Below, one piece after another: positions 19,038 through 28,393 of a DNA stretch of 64,000 nt. The notes under the pieces were generated by a model, which saw nothing but the letters and a program-made list of their open reading frames with translations, ran no database searches and was not told the origin of the DNA. The DNA comes from Mycobacterium colombiense (GTDB taxonomy: Bacteria; Actinomycetota; Actinomycetes; Mycobacteriales; Mycobacteriaceae). Made by a program: the position numbers and the translations under genes. Location of the stretch: positions 62,001 through 126,000 of the forward strand of contig NZ_MBEI01000017.1 of NCBI RefSeq assembly GCF_001953985.1. The letters run 5' to 3'. Within the stretch, counting starts at the first letter, position 1, and every line of letters starts with the position of its first letter.

Positions 19038-19715
19038 GTGAGTGATGTGAGCGACACCGACCGGCCGCAGCGCCGTTCGCGCGGCCGTCCGGCCCTGCCG
19101 GTGGACCGCATCCTGGCCGCGGCCGTCGAACTCGTCGATGAACAGGGGCCCGAGGCACTGTCGATGCGCTCGCTGGCCCAACGCCTGGAGTCGGGTACGG
19201 CCACGCTGTACCGCCACTTCTCCAACCGGTCACAACTGGTCTCCCTGGTGATCGACCACATCCTCGGGGAGGTCGACCTCGACGCCGAAGAGCTCGCCGC
19301 ATTGCCGTGGCAAGAAGCCTGTATCTTGTTCGCGCAGCATATGTTTGACGCGCTGAGCCGGCACGGCAATGTCGCGCCCCTGTTGATCGAATACACCCCG
19401 ATGGGGCCGAACGCCTTGGCCAACCGCGAGCGCTGCCTGGCCGTCCTGCTCGACAACGGCTTTCCACCGGCGGTGGCGGCCCACTCGTACGCGACGCTGG
19501 CCCGCTACGTCCTGGGCTTCGCGATACAGCTGTCCGGCACGGCCGCGGACGACGGGGATCGAGACGCCGAACTCTCCGCGGCTTTTCACCGACTCGATCC
19601 GTCCCGCTTTCCCGCGACGGTCGCTGTCGCCGACGACCTGCCCGTCCCGCTGGCCGACGAATTCGCCTTCGGGTTGCGGCTCATCGTCGCGGGCCTCGAG
19701 CGGTTGCGGAAGTGA
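19038..19715 (+). CDS. TetR-family transcriptional regulator
   Basis: A 225-residue regulator with an arginine-rich N-terminal tail, then a TetR helix-turn-helix (ALSMRSLAQRLESGTATLYR at about residues 41-60). The C-terminal region resembles the TetR_C domain of the tetracycline-repressor subgroup. GTG 19038 is chosen because GGGAGGAG sits seven bases upstream. It is divergent from the PNPOx-like gene, with a palindromic site between them, so it likely represses both. The ligand is unknown. Confidence 0.9.
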   Translation: MSDVSDTDRPQRRSRGRPALPVDRILAAAVELVDEQGPEALSMRSLAQRLESGTATLYRHFSNRSQLVSLVIDHILGEVDLDAEELAALPWQEACILFAQHMFDALSRHGNVAPLLIEYTPMGPNALANRERCLAVLLDNGFPPAVAAHSYATLARYVLGFAIQLSGTAADDGDRDAELSAAFHRLDPSRFPATVAVADDLPVPLADEFAFGLRLIVAGLERLRK

Positions 19716-19782
19716 ACGCGAACGTGCCCTGAATCGTGGGTTGGGTGGACGCCCTCGCATTGAGCTGAAAGGACTTCGCCCG

Positions 19783-20265
19783 ATGATCGATCACACCCTG
19801 GCGCCGGCGGCGCCAGCTCTGACCCGGTGGGGCCAACTCGTAAGCCGTTACGGCCTGGTGATTGTTCTGGTGTGGATCGGATTCGGCAAGTACGTGAAAA
19901 TGGAGTCCCGGGTGCTGATTCAGCACAGCCCGCTGATGAGCTGGGTCTACGACGTATTCAGCGTCACCTTCGTCGCGTATGCGCTCGGAACGATGGAAAT
20001 CGTTGCCGCCCTGCTCATCGCGCTGCGCCCGCTGTGGCCGCGAGTAGCGGCGGCGGGCAGCGCCCTGGCGGTGGTGCTGTTTTTGGGCACGCTGAGTTTT
20101 CTCTTCACCACCCCGGGCGTGGTCATGACGTATGCCCACGGAGTTCCGGTGCTCTCGGCGCTGCCCGGCCAGTTTCTGCTCAAGGATTTGGTCTTGCTCG
20201 GCGTCGCGTTGTGGACGTTGGGCGAGTCACTGGCGGCCGTCGGTAAACAGCGTCCCCCGCAGTAG
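19783..20265 (+). CDS. DUF417 (YkgB/RclC-like) inner-membrane protein
   Basis: A 160-residue protein with four predicted membrane helices and the family segments WIGFGKYVKME near the start and GQFLLKDLVLLG near the end. It belongs to the DoxX-like DUF417 group; one relative, RclC of E. coli, is part of a reactive-chlorine response. ATG 19783 has a purine-rich ribosome binding site (GAAAGGAC). It follows the TetR gene on the same strand by 67 bp. Its last 39 bp overlap the convergent TetR gene at 20227-20853. The molecular function is unknown. Confidence 0.85.
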   Translation: MIDHTLAPAAPALTRWGQLVSRYGLVIVLVWIGFGKYVKMESRVLIQHSPLMSWVYDVFSVTFVAYALGTMEIVAALLIALRPLWPRVAAAGSALAVVLFLGTLSFLFTTPGVVMTYAHGVPVLSALPGQFLLKDLVLLGVALWTLGESLAAVGKQRPPQ

Positions 20266-20853
20266 TCCCTTGGCCGAATCGAGCGTCGCGGCGTAAGCGT
20301 CCGGGCCGAGGCTGGCCGCGCGTTCCGTCAGGCCGCGCGCCAGCGCATGGATCGCATTCACCGCGGCGCGCGGCTCGGTGCCGGCGGGCAGCTCGCCCTG
20401 CGCTCGGGCGTCCTCGATGACTTCAGTGATGATGTCGGGCAACGCTTTCGGCCCGGGTTGCCGCAGCCGGTCGCCGGGTTCGTGGCCGAGGACGCGCATC
20501 GTCCGCTCGAAGGCGGCCAGGTCGGGATAGTCGCGCATCAACCGGCTCGACTCGTCGAGCACCGCTTCGAGGCGATCGACGACGTTGTCGGGCTGCGCGG
20601 CGGCGGCGCGCCGCCGGGGGAGGGCGATCGCGTCCATCTCGCTGACGGTGGCCTCGAGCAACTCGGACTTGTTCGCAAAGTAGTGATACAAGCTGGCGCT
20701 GGTCATGCCTGCGGCGCGGGCGATCTCACGAATCGTCGCGCGGGCGTGGCCCGCCTCGGCCACACAGCGCATCGCCGCGGTGATGATCCGTGCCCGGGTC
20801 CGCTCAGCATCGGCGCCGACCGGACGGCCCAATTGCGGCCCGGTGACGGTCAT
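20227..20853 (-). CDS. TetR-family transcriptional regulator (paralogue of 20990-21613)
   Basis: A 208-residue TetR protein. Its N-terminal region (GRPVGADAERTRARIITAA, then ARATIREIARAAGMTSASLY) is very similar to that of the next gene, and the effector domains also align (LEAVLDESSRLMRDYPDLAAFE). The two are divergent, 136 bp apart, which suggests duplication with inversion. It may act on the intergenic site at 20924-20935 and on the monooxygenase genes further right. The ligand is unknown. Confidence 0.9.
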   Translation of the reverse strand: MTVTGPQLGRPVGADAERTRARIITAAMRCVAEAGHARATIREIARAAGMTSASLYHYFANKSELLEATVSEMDAIALPRRRAAAAQPDNVVDRLEAVLDESSRLMRDYPDLAAFERTMRVLGHEPGDRLRQPGPKALPDIITEVIEDARAQGELPAGTEPRAAVNAIHALARGLTERAASLGPDAYAATLDSAKGLLRGTLFTDGRQ

Positions 20854-20923
20854 CCCGCGCCGCGGGTCCGTTGGTCACGCACCGCGCACCTCCGCGCCAA
20901 CACCGTCAAGGAAATTGATCGTC

Positions 20924-20935
20924 CGATTATATTCG
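20924..20935. promoter_or_regulatory. candidate operator between two divergent TetR genes
   Basis: CGATTATATTCG is a 12-bp near-palindrome (5 of 6 pairs) in an AT-rich patch between the two paralogous TetR genes. GATTATA recurs at 21667-21673 in the promoter of the monooxygenase operon, suggesting a shared site. Confidence 0.4.
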
Positions 20936-20989
20936 ATATGTTCCGAACCATCGGCCGACGGACAGGATGCGACCAGTGCAGGCAGCACC

Positions 20990-21613
20990 GTGACGCGGGC
21001 GCAACGCGGGCGCCCGGTCGGTGCCAGCGGCGAGGAGACTCGTCGGCGGATCGTCGTCGCCACCATGCGGTGCGTGGCCACGGCGGGCTACGCGCGCGCG
21101 ACGATTCGCGAGATCGCCCGCACCGCGAACGTGACCAGCGCGAGCCTCTACAACTACTTCCCGAACAAGTCCGAACTGATGAAGGCCGCGGTGGCCGCGC
21201 GGACCGACATCGCGGTGCCGCGGCTGCGCCGGGCGGCAGCCCGGCCGGGCGACGCGATCACGCGACTGGAAGCGGTGCTCGACGAATCGGGCCGGTTGAT
21301 GCGCGAGTACCCCGACCTGGCGGCGTTCGAGTGGGTGATCCGGACGGAGAACGCGATCGCCGTCGACGCCACGGCGCCGGGCGGGTTTCAGGCGTTCCGC
21401 GAAATCATCGACGGCATCGTCGAGGACGCATTCCGCGAGGGCGGGCTCGCCGGCCGTGCCGACCGGCGCGGCGTCACCGAGGCGATCTACGCGCTGATCT
21501 ATGGCCTGACCGAGTTGGCGGCCACGCTCGCGCCCGAGGACTATCACGCGGCGCTGGCGTCGGCCAGGCAACTGGTCAGGGGCACCTTGCTCGCCGCGGC
21601 TTCGCGGGCATAG
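20990..21613 (+). CDS. TetR-family transcriptional regulator (paralogue of 20227-20853)
   Basis: A 207-residue TetR protein with N-terminal QRGRPVGASGEETRRRI and the helix-turn-helix ending NVTSASLYNYFPNKSEL. GTG 20990 is chosen because the protein then begins seven residues before the conserved GRPVGA, as in its paralogue; the longer frame runs back through the divergent promoter. It lies 91 bp upstream of the two Baeyer-Villiger monooxygenase genes on the same strand and is the obvious candidate for their control. Confidence 0.88.
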   Translation: MTRAQRGRPVGASGEETRRRIVVATMRCVATAGYARATIREIARTANVTSASLYNYFPNKSELMKAAVAARTDIAVPRLRRAAARPGDAITRLEAVLDESGRLMREYPDLAAFEWVIRTENAIAVDATAPGGFQAFREIIDGIVEDAFREGGLAGRADRRGVTEAIYALIYGLTELAATLAPEDYHAALASARQLVRGTLLAAASRA

Positions 21614-21646
21614 CCCCCGGTAAACGGCCTTTTGCGGGGCCACACC

Positions 21647-21661
21647 CTTGATATGATCAAG
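21647..21661. promoter_or_regulatory. candidate operator in the monooxygenase promoter
   Basis: CTTGAT-ATG-ATCAAG is a perfect inverted repeat with 6-bp arms, 44 bp upstream of the first monooxygenase gene. GATTGATTATAG follows at 21663-21674 and resembles the AT-rich sequence between the two TetR genes. Confidence 0.5.
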
Positions 21662-21704
21662 CGATTGATTATAGGGTCGAGGCCACGGAGAGGAACCCGA
21701 CGCC

Positions 21705-23504
21705 GTGACCGAGACCGTTGGCCAGGCGCTTGACGTCGACGCGCTGCGACGCAAGTACGCCGAAGAACGCGCGCGCCGCATCCGCGCGGACGGCATCGCC
21801 CAGTACGTCGAGATGGCCGGCGCGTTCGCCCGGTTCGCCGATGACCCGTGGGCCAACGGGGACCACGCCCGCGAGCCACGCACCGATGAGGTGGACGTGG
21901 CCATCGTCGGCGCCGGGTTCGGCGGGCTGTTGACCGGGGCGCGGCTGCGTCAGCTCGGCGTCGACAGCGTGCGGCTGATCGATCGGGCGGCCGACGTCGG
22001 CGGCACGTGGTATTGGAACCGCTATCCCGGAATTGCTTGTGACGTCGAGTCGTATGTGTACATGCCGCTGCTCGAGGAGCTGGGCTACACCCCGACCGAA
22101 AAGTATGCGAAGGGCCCGGAGATCTTCGCGCATTGCCGGCGGATCGCCGAGCACTACGACCTCTACCGCGACGCCTGCCTGCAGACCGAGGTGCGGGAAA
22201 TCCGTTGGGATTCCGGCGAATCGCGGTGGATCATCCGCACCGATCGAGGCGACGAGATGCGCGCCAGGTTCGTGTCCATGGCCAACGGCTATCAGGCCAA
22301 ACCGAAGCTGCCGGGCATCGACGGACTCGGCGCTTTCCGCGGGCATGCGTTCCACACCAGCCGTTGGGACTACGCCTACACCGGCGCGCAGCTGCAGCAT
22401 CTGGGCGACAAGCGCGTCGGCATCATCGGCACCGGCGCCACGGCGATCCAGTGCGTACCGCACCTCGCCGCTGCCGCCCAGCGGCTCTACGTCTTTCAGC
22501 GCACCCCGTCCTCGGTGGACGTGCGGGCCAACCGCGCCACGGATCCCGAGTGGGCCAACACTTTACAGCCCGGCTGGCAGCGCGAGCGGATACAGAATTT
22601 TCAGATCCTCACCGCCGGAGGCCAGGCCGACCAGGACCTGGTCGCCGACGCCTGGACGAGCATCACCCGGAAGCTGCCGGTCATGCGTCAGGATCCGGAC
22701 GGCATCGCCGATCCCGAACAGCGCGGCCGCGACATCGAACTGGCCGACTTCGCCAAGATGGACGAGATCCGGGCGCGCGTCGCCGCGATCGTCACCGATC
22801 CCGCCACCGCCGAGGCCCTCAAACCGTGGTACGGGTACTTCTGCAAACGCCCCTGCTTCCACGACGAGTATCTGCAGACGTTCAACCGGGACAACGTCAC
22901 CCTGGTGGACACCCGCGGCCGCGGGGTGCAGCACATCACCGAGACCGGCGTGGTGGTCGACGGCGAGACCTACGACCTTGACTGCCTGATATTCGCAACG
23001 GGTTTCGAGGTGGGCACCGACTACTGTCGCCGCACCGGATTCCAATTGATCGGCCGTGACGGCGTGACGCTGACCGAACACTGGGACGACGGTGTGCGCA
23101 CCTTCCAGGGCCTGTGCACGACCAAATTCCCGAACTGCTTCATCGAAAGCATCGCCCAGGCCGGCCTGACGGTGAACTTCCCATACCTGCTCGACGTGCA
23201 GGCCGGCCACGTCGCGTGGATCATCGCGACCGCACTCGCCGACGGCATCACCGAAATCGAGGCCGCACCCGACGCCGAAGCCGGCTGGGTCGACACGGTG
23301 GTGGCCCGCTCGGTCGCGAGTGCGGAGCGCGCCAAGACGTGCACGCCCGGCTATTACAACCGGGAAGGCAAGGCCGACGCCAAGACTCGACAGGGCAGCT
23401 TCTTCTTCGGCGCACCCACCGAGTACGCCGACATCCTGCAGCGGTGGCGGGCCGATGGCGACCTGGAGGGCCTACTGATCCGCCGCGCCGGGGCCGGGCC
23501 GTGA
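21705..23504 (+). CDS. flavin-containing Baeyer-Villiger-type monooxygenase, long form
   Basis: A 599-residue class B flavoprotein monooxygenase. It has the FAD Rossmann motif GAGFGG (69-74), GGTWYWNRYPG, the Baeyer-Villiger fingerprint FRGHAFHTSRW (211-221) matching FxGxxxHxxxW, and the NADPH Rossmann motif GTGATA (242-247). It should use NADPH and O2 to insert an oxygen next to a ketone, giving an ester or lactone. The long N-terminal extension of about 65 residues is typical of the larger BVMOs that act on bulky cyclic ketones. GTG 21705 is preceded by GAGAGGA. The next monooxygenase gene overlaps it by 4 bp. Confidence 0.92.
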   Translation: MTETVGQALDVDALRRKYAEERARRIRADGIAQYVEMAGAFARFADDPWANGDHAREPRTDEVDVAIVGAGFGGLLTGARLRQLGVDSVRLIDRAADVGGTWYWNRYPGIACDVESYVYMPLLEELGYTPTEKYAKGPEIFAHCRRIAEHYDLYRDACLQTEVREIRWDSGESRWIIRTDRGDEMRARFVSMANGYQAKPKLPGIDGLGAFRGHAFHTSRWDYAYTGAQLQHLGDKRVGIIGTGATAIQCVPHLAAAAQRLYVFQRTPSSVDVRANRATDPEWANTLQPGWQRERIQNFQILTAGGQADQDLVADAWTSITRKLPVMRQDPDGIADPEQRGRDIELADFAKMDEIRARVAAIVTDPATAEALKPWYGYFCKRPCFHDEYLQTFNRDNVTLVDTRGRGVQHITETGVVVDGETYDLDCLIFATGFEVGTDYCRRTGFQLIGRDGVTLTEHWDDGVRTFQGLCTTKFPNCFIESIAQAGLTVNFPYLLDVQAGHVAWIIATALADGITEIEAAPDAEAGWVDTVVARSVASAERAKTCTPGYYNREGKADAKTRQGSFFFGAPTEYADILQRWRADGDLEGLLIRRAGAGP

Positions 23505-25066
23505 CAAGTCGAAAAGCCCGGGCGCTCTATGCCGTTGGACGGATGCGGGCGGCGACCCGGCGCCGGCGCGGACCGAAGGTGGCCATCATCGGCGCCGGCT
23601 TCGGCGGGCTGGGCGCAGCCGTCGCGCTGCGCCGCGCGGGCATCGACGACCTGCTGATCATCGAGGGCGCCGACGGCGTCGGCGGCACCTGGCGGCGCAA
23701 CACCTATCCCGGCGCCGCCTGCGATATCCAGAGCCACCTGTACTCGTATTCCTTCGCCCCCAACACATCCTGGAGCCGCACCTACGCGCGGCAGCCCGAA
23801 ATACTGGCCTACCTGGAATCGGTGGCCGACGATTTCGACCTGCGCCGCCATCTCCTGCTCGACACCACGGTGCGCTGCGTGCGCTGGGATCCCCATGCTT
23901 GCGCGTGGCATTGCGAGCTGGAGCGCGACCGGCAGCCGGCCACCCTGTCCGCCGACGTCGTCGTGTGCGCGGTCGGCCTGTTCGGTTCGGCCAAGCTCCC
24001 CGATATCGACGGGCTGCGCGACTTCGCCGGTCCGGTGCTGCACACCGCCGCATGGGATCACGACCTCGATCTGGCCGGCCGGGCCGTCGCGGTGATCGGC
24101 ACCGGCGCCAGCGGGGTGCAGCTGGTGCCCGAGCTGGCGAAGACCGCCGGGCGCGTCACGGTCTTCCAGCGCACCCCGCCGTGGATGGTACCCAAGGACG
24201 ACCGTCCTTACAGCGCAACGGAATTGGCCCGCTTCAAACGCAGCCCGCTGGCGGTGCGCCGCACCCGTTGGCAGATCTGGAAGTTCCAGCACGACAACAC
24301 CGCGACCTTCGCCGACGACCCTGTGGTGACGGCGCGCACGCAGATCGCGGCGTCGTTCCTGGGCCGTACCGTGGACGACGAGCCGCTGCGCCGGGCGCTG
24401 ACGCCGGACTATCCGTTCCGTTGTAAGCGGGTGTTGCTGGGTGACGACTATTACCGGGCCTTGCAGCGCGACAACGTCGAGCTGGTGACCGACCCCATCG
24501 CGCGCATCGGCCCGACATCGGTGATCACCGCCTCGGGCGGCGAAGTCGACGTCGACGCCATCGTGCTGGCCACCGGTTTCGAGACGTCCCGCTACCTGTC
24601 CGGCATCGACGTCGTCGGCGTGGGCGGGCGCAAGTTGCATGAGCACTGGGGCGATGACCCGTGTGCCTACCTGGGGGTTGCGGTCAGCGGATTCCCGAAC
24701 TTCTTCATGCTCTACGGCCCCAACACCAATCAGGGCGGCAACTCCATCGTCTACATCCTCGAGGCCGGGGCGCGGCTGGTCGCCAGCGCGGTCAGCCGGC
24801 TGGCGCGCCGCGGCGGCTACCTCGACGTGCGCCCGGAGGCCGAAAAGCGCTACAACGACGCACTTTCCGCCGACCTGGACCGGACCATCTGGACGCAGTG
24901 CGACAGCTACTTCCGATCACCGTCCGGCCGGATCGTCACCCAATGGCCCTACACCGAGCTGGAATACGCCCGCCGGACCTGGCGGCTGCGGGCACGGGAG
25001 TGGACCCACGGCTCGGTGCGTGGCGAAGCCCGTGTGCCCAGAGTCGCCGTCGGCGCCGAGGAATAG
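23501..25066 (+). CDS. flavin-containing Baeyer-Villiger-type monooxygenase, short form
   Basis: A 521-residue flavoprotein with FAD motif GAGFGG (31-36), GGTWRRNTYPG, the BVMO fingerprint FAGPVLHTAAW (175-185) and the NADPH motif GTGASG. It is distinct from its neighbour in length and sequence, so it probably acts on a different substrate or a later step. GTG 23501 overlaps the preceding stop codon (GTGA), implying translational coupling. EthA-like and other mycobacterial ketone monooxygenases are similar in layout. The substrate is unknown. Confidence 0.92.
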   Translation: MTSRKARALYAVGRMRAATRRRRGPKVAIIGAGFGGLGAAVALRRAGIDDLLIIEGADGVGGTWRRNTYPGAACDIQSHLYSYSFAPNTSWSRTYARQPEILAYLESVADDFDLRRHLLLDTTVRCVRWDPHACAWHCELERDRQPATLSADVVVCAVGLFGSAKLPDIDGLRDFAGPVLHTAAWDHDLDLAGRAVAVIGTGASGVQLVPELAKTAGRVTVFQRTPPWMVPKDDRPYSATELARFKRSPLAVRRTRWQIWKFQHDNTATFADDPVVTARTQIAASFLGRTVDDEPLRRALTPDYPFRCKRVLLGDDYYRALQRDNVELVTDPIARIGPTSVITASGGEVDVDAIVLATGFETSRYLSGIDVVGVGGRKLHEHWGDDPCAYLGVAVSGFPNFFMLYGPNTNQGGNSIVYILEAGARLVASAVSRLARRGGYLDVRPEAEKRYNDALSADLDRTIWTQCDSYFRSPSGRIVTQWPYTELEYARRTWRLRAREWTHGSVRGEARVPRVAVGAEE

Positions 25067-25119
25067 CCCACTGGGTTAGCCGGCGCCTTCGCCCCGCACG
25101 CCGAGCTGTACTACCTGGT

Positions 25120-25956
25120 CTAGCCGGCGGCGGACACCCTGGCCCGTTCGGTCATCGAGGCGATCACGCCGCCGTCGTTGAGAATGTCTGTGCCGGTGAG
25201 GTATCCGGCCTTCTCGCTGGCGCAGAAGGCGAGCAGCTCGGCCATCTCTTCCGGCTTGCCCCACCGCGGGACGGCGGCGTCGGCAACCATCGCGCCGGCG
25301 CCGGCCTGCTCCTCGAGCCGGCCCATCTCGGTGTCGATGGACCCCGGTGACACCGAGACGATGCGCAATCCGCGGGCGTTGAAGCGCTCCGCCTGCGACT
25401 GGCTGTACCACTTCACGAAGCTCTTGCTGATGGCGTAGGCGAGGCCGGATCGCGCCTCCTCGGGAGCGATGGAGCACGCCGCCAGCATGGCGTCCATGAA
25501 GGCGTCCGTGTCGTCGAGCGCTTGCGGAAATTGTTCTGCCGGAACGACTTCGGCCGGCAGCATGTGCGCTGCCATCGACGCCACGTTGACGATCACCGCG
25601 CCCTCGTCGGCAACCGAGAAGAACTCCTCGTTGACGTTGACGGTGCCGACCGCGTTGGTCCGCATGACGTAGTCGGCTGCGCCCATGCTCGGGCTGACCC
25701 CGGCGGTGTGGATGACGGAGACGACCGTCCCGAGGCTGATCGCGGTGCCGAGCAGGTCTGCGACGGCGCGCCGATCGGTGACGTCGCAGTCGACGGCCGT
25801 CGCGGCGATCCCCAGGTCTTGCAGGGTCGTGGCCGCGGCCGCCAGTCGGTCCTGCCGGACGTCGCACAGCACCAGGGTGTGGTCGCGGCCGACGATTTTC
25901 GCCGTGGCCAGGCCCATGCCGCCCGCGCCGCCTGTGATCACCGACACTCGATTCAT
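25120..25956 (-). CDS. SDR-family oxidoreductase
   Basis: A 278-residue SDR with TGGAGGMG at the cofactor site, an Asp after strand 2 (CDVRQD, favouring NAD), catalytic Ser in NVASMAA and Tyr/Lys in YAISK. About 50 residues separate the Ser and Tyr, longer than usual, with a hydrophobic and acidic insertion that likely forms a lid. ATG 25956 is chosen from the MNRVSVITGG start. It converges with the monooxygenase pair and may supply their ketone substrate by oxidising an alcohol, but that is inference from position. Confidence 0.87.
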   Translation of the reverse strand: MNRVSVITGGAGGMGLATAKIVGRDHTLVLCDVRQDRLAAAATTLQDLGIAATAVDCDVTDRRAVADLLGTAISLGTVVSVIHTAGVSPSMGAADYVMRTNAVGTVNVNEEFFSVADEGAVIVNVASMAAHMLPAEVVPAEQFPQALDDTDAFMDAMLAACSIAPEEARSGLAYAISKSFVKWYSQSQAERFNARGLRIVSVSPGSIDTEMGRLEEQAGAGAMVADAAVPRWGKPEEMAELLAFCASEKAGYLTGTDILNDGGVIASMTERARVSAAG

Positions 25957-26020
25957 ACCTGGACCGTATACGCAGGGTGCTGTCGAACCCGGGCGGGGGC
26001 GGTCGTCGGCGCGACGAGGC

Positions 26021-27319
26021 CTACCCCGGGTAGGCGGAACCTTGCGGCTCGTGATGGGGATGACCGCTGTGCCGGATGGCGGTGCCGAAGAACGGCGCCC
26101 CGACAGTGGCAACCAGGTGGCGGCGGTTGATGATCAGCGCGACGATGGCCACCGCGGTGTAAACGCCGCAAAGCAGCAGCCGTCCCTGTGTCGAGAAGAT
26201 CGGGAACTGGACCACGAACAGCCCGAGCAGTGTGCACGCGGCGGACCGGTGGAACCGCAGCGCCAGGATCAGCGCCAGCCCCATCATCGTCTGCGTCGCG
26301 GTCAGCAGCACCTCCTCCACCTGCCGGGAGTCGAGTTGCAGCGAGAACCCGCCGCCGCCCAGCAGGTGGGCGATGGGCAACGACCCGATCAGCAGGGTCC
26401 ACTGGTTGACCTTGGAGGAGATCAGCGTGGCGATGGCCGCCGTGCCCTTGCCGCGAGTGGCGAAGATGATCGCGATGATGAATTCGGGCGCTTCGGAGGC
26501 CAGTGGGGCCAGCCACTGCACCAGCAGGAAGCGGTTGATGCCGAGTTCGGTGCCGGCGGCGACCAGGTTGTCGGCAAAGGGCTTGGCGCACAGCAGGATC
26601 ACCCCGCCCGACACCAGGAACAGTCCGACCACGGCGACGCGCCGCCGGCGGTCGGGCAGCTCGCCCAATGCCGCCGCGGTGCCGATCAGGTCGGGTTCTT
26701 CGACGTCGCCGTGGCTGACCTTGTAGAGGTAGAACCCGAACCAGGCCAGCAACGCCAGCCCCAGCCCGAAGTGAATCTGCCCGCTCGCCGGGATCACGAA
26801 CGCCAGGACGCCGGCGATCAACAGGAATCCGAGTTCGACCCGGTTTGCTGGCTCCAGCGTCAAGCCGGTGGTCTTCTCCGACCCGGACTTGCGCGCGACC
26901 AGGATGCTCACCAGCACCACGACGGGCCAGCCCAGACCCATCAACAATCGGTTGGACCCGGTCATATTGGCGGCGGCGTACTGCGTGTAGTCCGGGTTGT
27001 GGCCGGACACATAGGCGTAATAGAGGTCGACGGCGTATTCGGGCAGCACCGCGATCAGGGCGAGCAGCGCCGTGGCCAGCCCGCCGGAGACGTCGATCTG
27101 CGCGGCCTCGGCCGCCCACGCGAGCAGGAAGCTGGCCGCCACCACGGCGGCCCCGAAGATCAGCAGGGCGAGCACCGCGCCGGTGTGCAGGCCCGCGATG
27201 CGGACGACGACGGCCGGGACGATGAATGCGCCGGTGATCAATCCGGAGCGGGTCAGGGTGCGGCGCCGCCAGCGGGCCGTCGTCGAGACGGTGGCTGCGG
27301 GCCTGTCTATGGCGAGCAT
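26021..27319 (-). CDS. sodium/calcium exchanger-family (CaCA) membrane protein
   Basis: A 432-residue protein with about eleven hydrophobic helices and the two inverted alpha-repeats of cation/Ca2+ exchangers: LPEYAVDL followed by AAANMTGSNRLL, and SEAPEFIIAI followed by SSKVNQWTLLIG. Both repeats keep the acidic residue that binds the cation (LPE and APE). It would exchange Ca2+ or another cation for Na+ or H+ across the membrane. The second repeat lacks the usual GN/GSN sequence. ATG 27319 has GAAGG six bases upstream; ATG 27325 and GTG 27334 are alternatives. The 255-bp gap to the next gene shows only weak palindromes. Confidence 0.85.
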   Translation of the reverse strand: MLAIDRPAATVSTTARWRRRTLTRSGLITGAFIVPAVVVRIAGLHTGAVLALLIFGAAVVAASFLLAWAAEAAQIDVSGGLATALLALIAVLPEYAVDLYYAYVSGHNPDYTQYAAANMTGSNRLLMGLGWPVVVLVSILVARKSGSEKTTGLTLEPANRVELGFLLIAGVLAFVIPASGQIHFGLGLALLAWFGFYLYKVSHGDVEEPDLIGTAAALGELPDRRRRVAVVGLFLVSGGVILLCAKPFADNLVAAGTELGINRFLLVQWLAPLASEAPEFIIAIIFATRGKGTAAIATLISSKVNQWTLLIGSLPIAHLLGGGGFSLQLDSRQVEEVLLTATQTMMGLALILALRFHRSAACTLLGLFVVQFPIFSTQGRLLLCGVYTAVAIVALIINRRHLVATVGAPFFGTAIRHSGHPHHEPQGSAYPG

Positions 27320-27574
27320 CGTCATCCTTCGCACTGGCGATCGGGCGGTTGCGTCGGCTCGACTGCCGTGGTGAACCGGTTACCCAACGTACGCGTGACC
27401 TACACGGTCAGCAACGCAGCGGGTTCGCTGTGAAAACAGTACGCACGAACCTATATTTGCTGCACAGGGAACTGCGGAAGCAAGAGTTAGGCTGCCCTGA
27501 TTTGGAACTTTGGCAAACCTGGCCGCCCGCCAATACGACGCGTAGCGAACGCCCGAAGTTCCCGCCGGTTTCGG

Positions 27575-28393
27575 CTAGGCGTCGGGGCCCATGGCCGCGG
27601 CGGCGGCCTGCGCGAAGAGCTCGACGGCCTGATTGCGGCTCAGGGATGCCAGCAACTGCGCCGCGGCGCGCATGGTGTCGCCCACCATCAGGGTGGGGCC
27701 GTTGCCGAGGTTCTCGAACGCCTCGGCGATGACGTCGGACACGGCCGCCGCGTCCGGGGGCACCTCGTCGGGTGACCCGATCAGGCCGCGGGTGTACTCG
27801 AGTTCGCGCAATGCCGGGGTGTTGGTCTTGCCCAGGATGAGTCCCAGGACGTCGACACCCTTGTCGTGCAGTTCGGCCCACAGCGCCTCGGCGAAGACCA
27901 TGTCGAACGCCTTCGATGCGCCGTAGGCGACCATGTTCGGCCCGCCGGCCAGCCCGGCCCCGGAACCGAAGATGACGATGCCGCCGCTGCCGCGTTCCAC
28001 CATCACGGGTGCGTAGTGGTGACACAACTGCATGGGCACCATGCAGTTGCGCTGCACCATCGCCTCGGCCGCTTCGATCGGATTGGCAAGGAAGGGCTGG
28101 AAATTGGGATCGGCACCTGCGCAGTACACGAGAGTGCCGACCTCCAGGTCGCCGGTTGCCGCGGCCACCGCCGCGGCGGCTCCCGGCTGAGCCAGATCGA
28201 TTGCGACGGTGCGGGTTTGCGCCGACGTCTTGGCCTCGATGTCGGCCGCGACGCGGTCGAGTACGGCTTGCCGGCGGGCCAGCAGTACCACGTTGACGCC
28301 GCGCTCGGCGAGCCCTTCGGCGAACGCCGCACCCACGCCGTCGGAGGCGCCGGCCACCAACGCCCAGGGTCCGTATTTCGTCGCGAATGTCAA
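27575..28393 (-). CDS. SDR-family oxidoreductase
   Basis: A 272-residue SDR with GASDGVG at the cofactor site, CAGADPN in place of NNAG, catalytic Ser in FGSGAGL and Tyr/Lys in YGASK. The Arg in VVLLARR after strand 2 suggests NADP(H). Translation starts at TTG 28393, immediately after the SnoaL stop, with GGAGG seven bases upstream, so it is the third gene of the ADH-SnoaL-SDR operon. It resembles the long-chain 17-beta-HSD12-like SDRs acting on hydrophobic ketones. Confidence 0.86.
   Translation of the reverse strand: MTFATKYGPWALVAGASDGVGAAFAEGLAERGVNVVLLARRQAVLDRVAADIEAKTSAQTRTVAIDLAQPGAAAAVAAATGDLEVGTLVYCAGADPNFQPFLANPIEAAEAMVQRNCMVPMQLCHHYAPVMVERGSGGIVIFGSGAGLAGGPNMVAYGASKAFDMVFAEALWAELHDKGVDVLGLILGKTNTPALRELEYTRGLIGSPDEVPPDAAAVSDVIAEAFENLGNGPTLMVGDTMRAAAQLLASLSRNQAVELFAQAAAAAMGPDA

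Noticed and set aside
27371..27386. AACCGGTT palindrome upstream of the cation exchanger
   Set aside because: The core is only 8 bp and the flanking pairs mismatch; an AgeI-like octamer is expected by chance at this GC content.
27487..27500. TTAGGCTGCCCTGA resembling half of an IdeR/DtxR iron box
   Set aside because: Only the outer TTAGG and an imperfect CCTGA match, the spacing differs from the 19-bp box, and no iron gene is adjacent.
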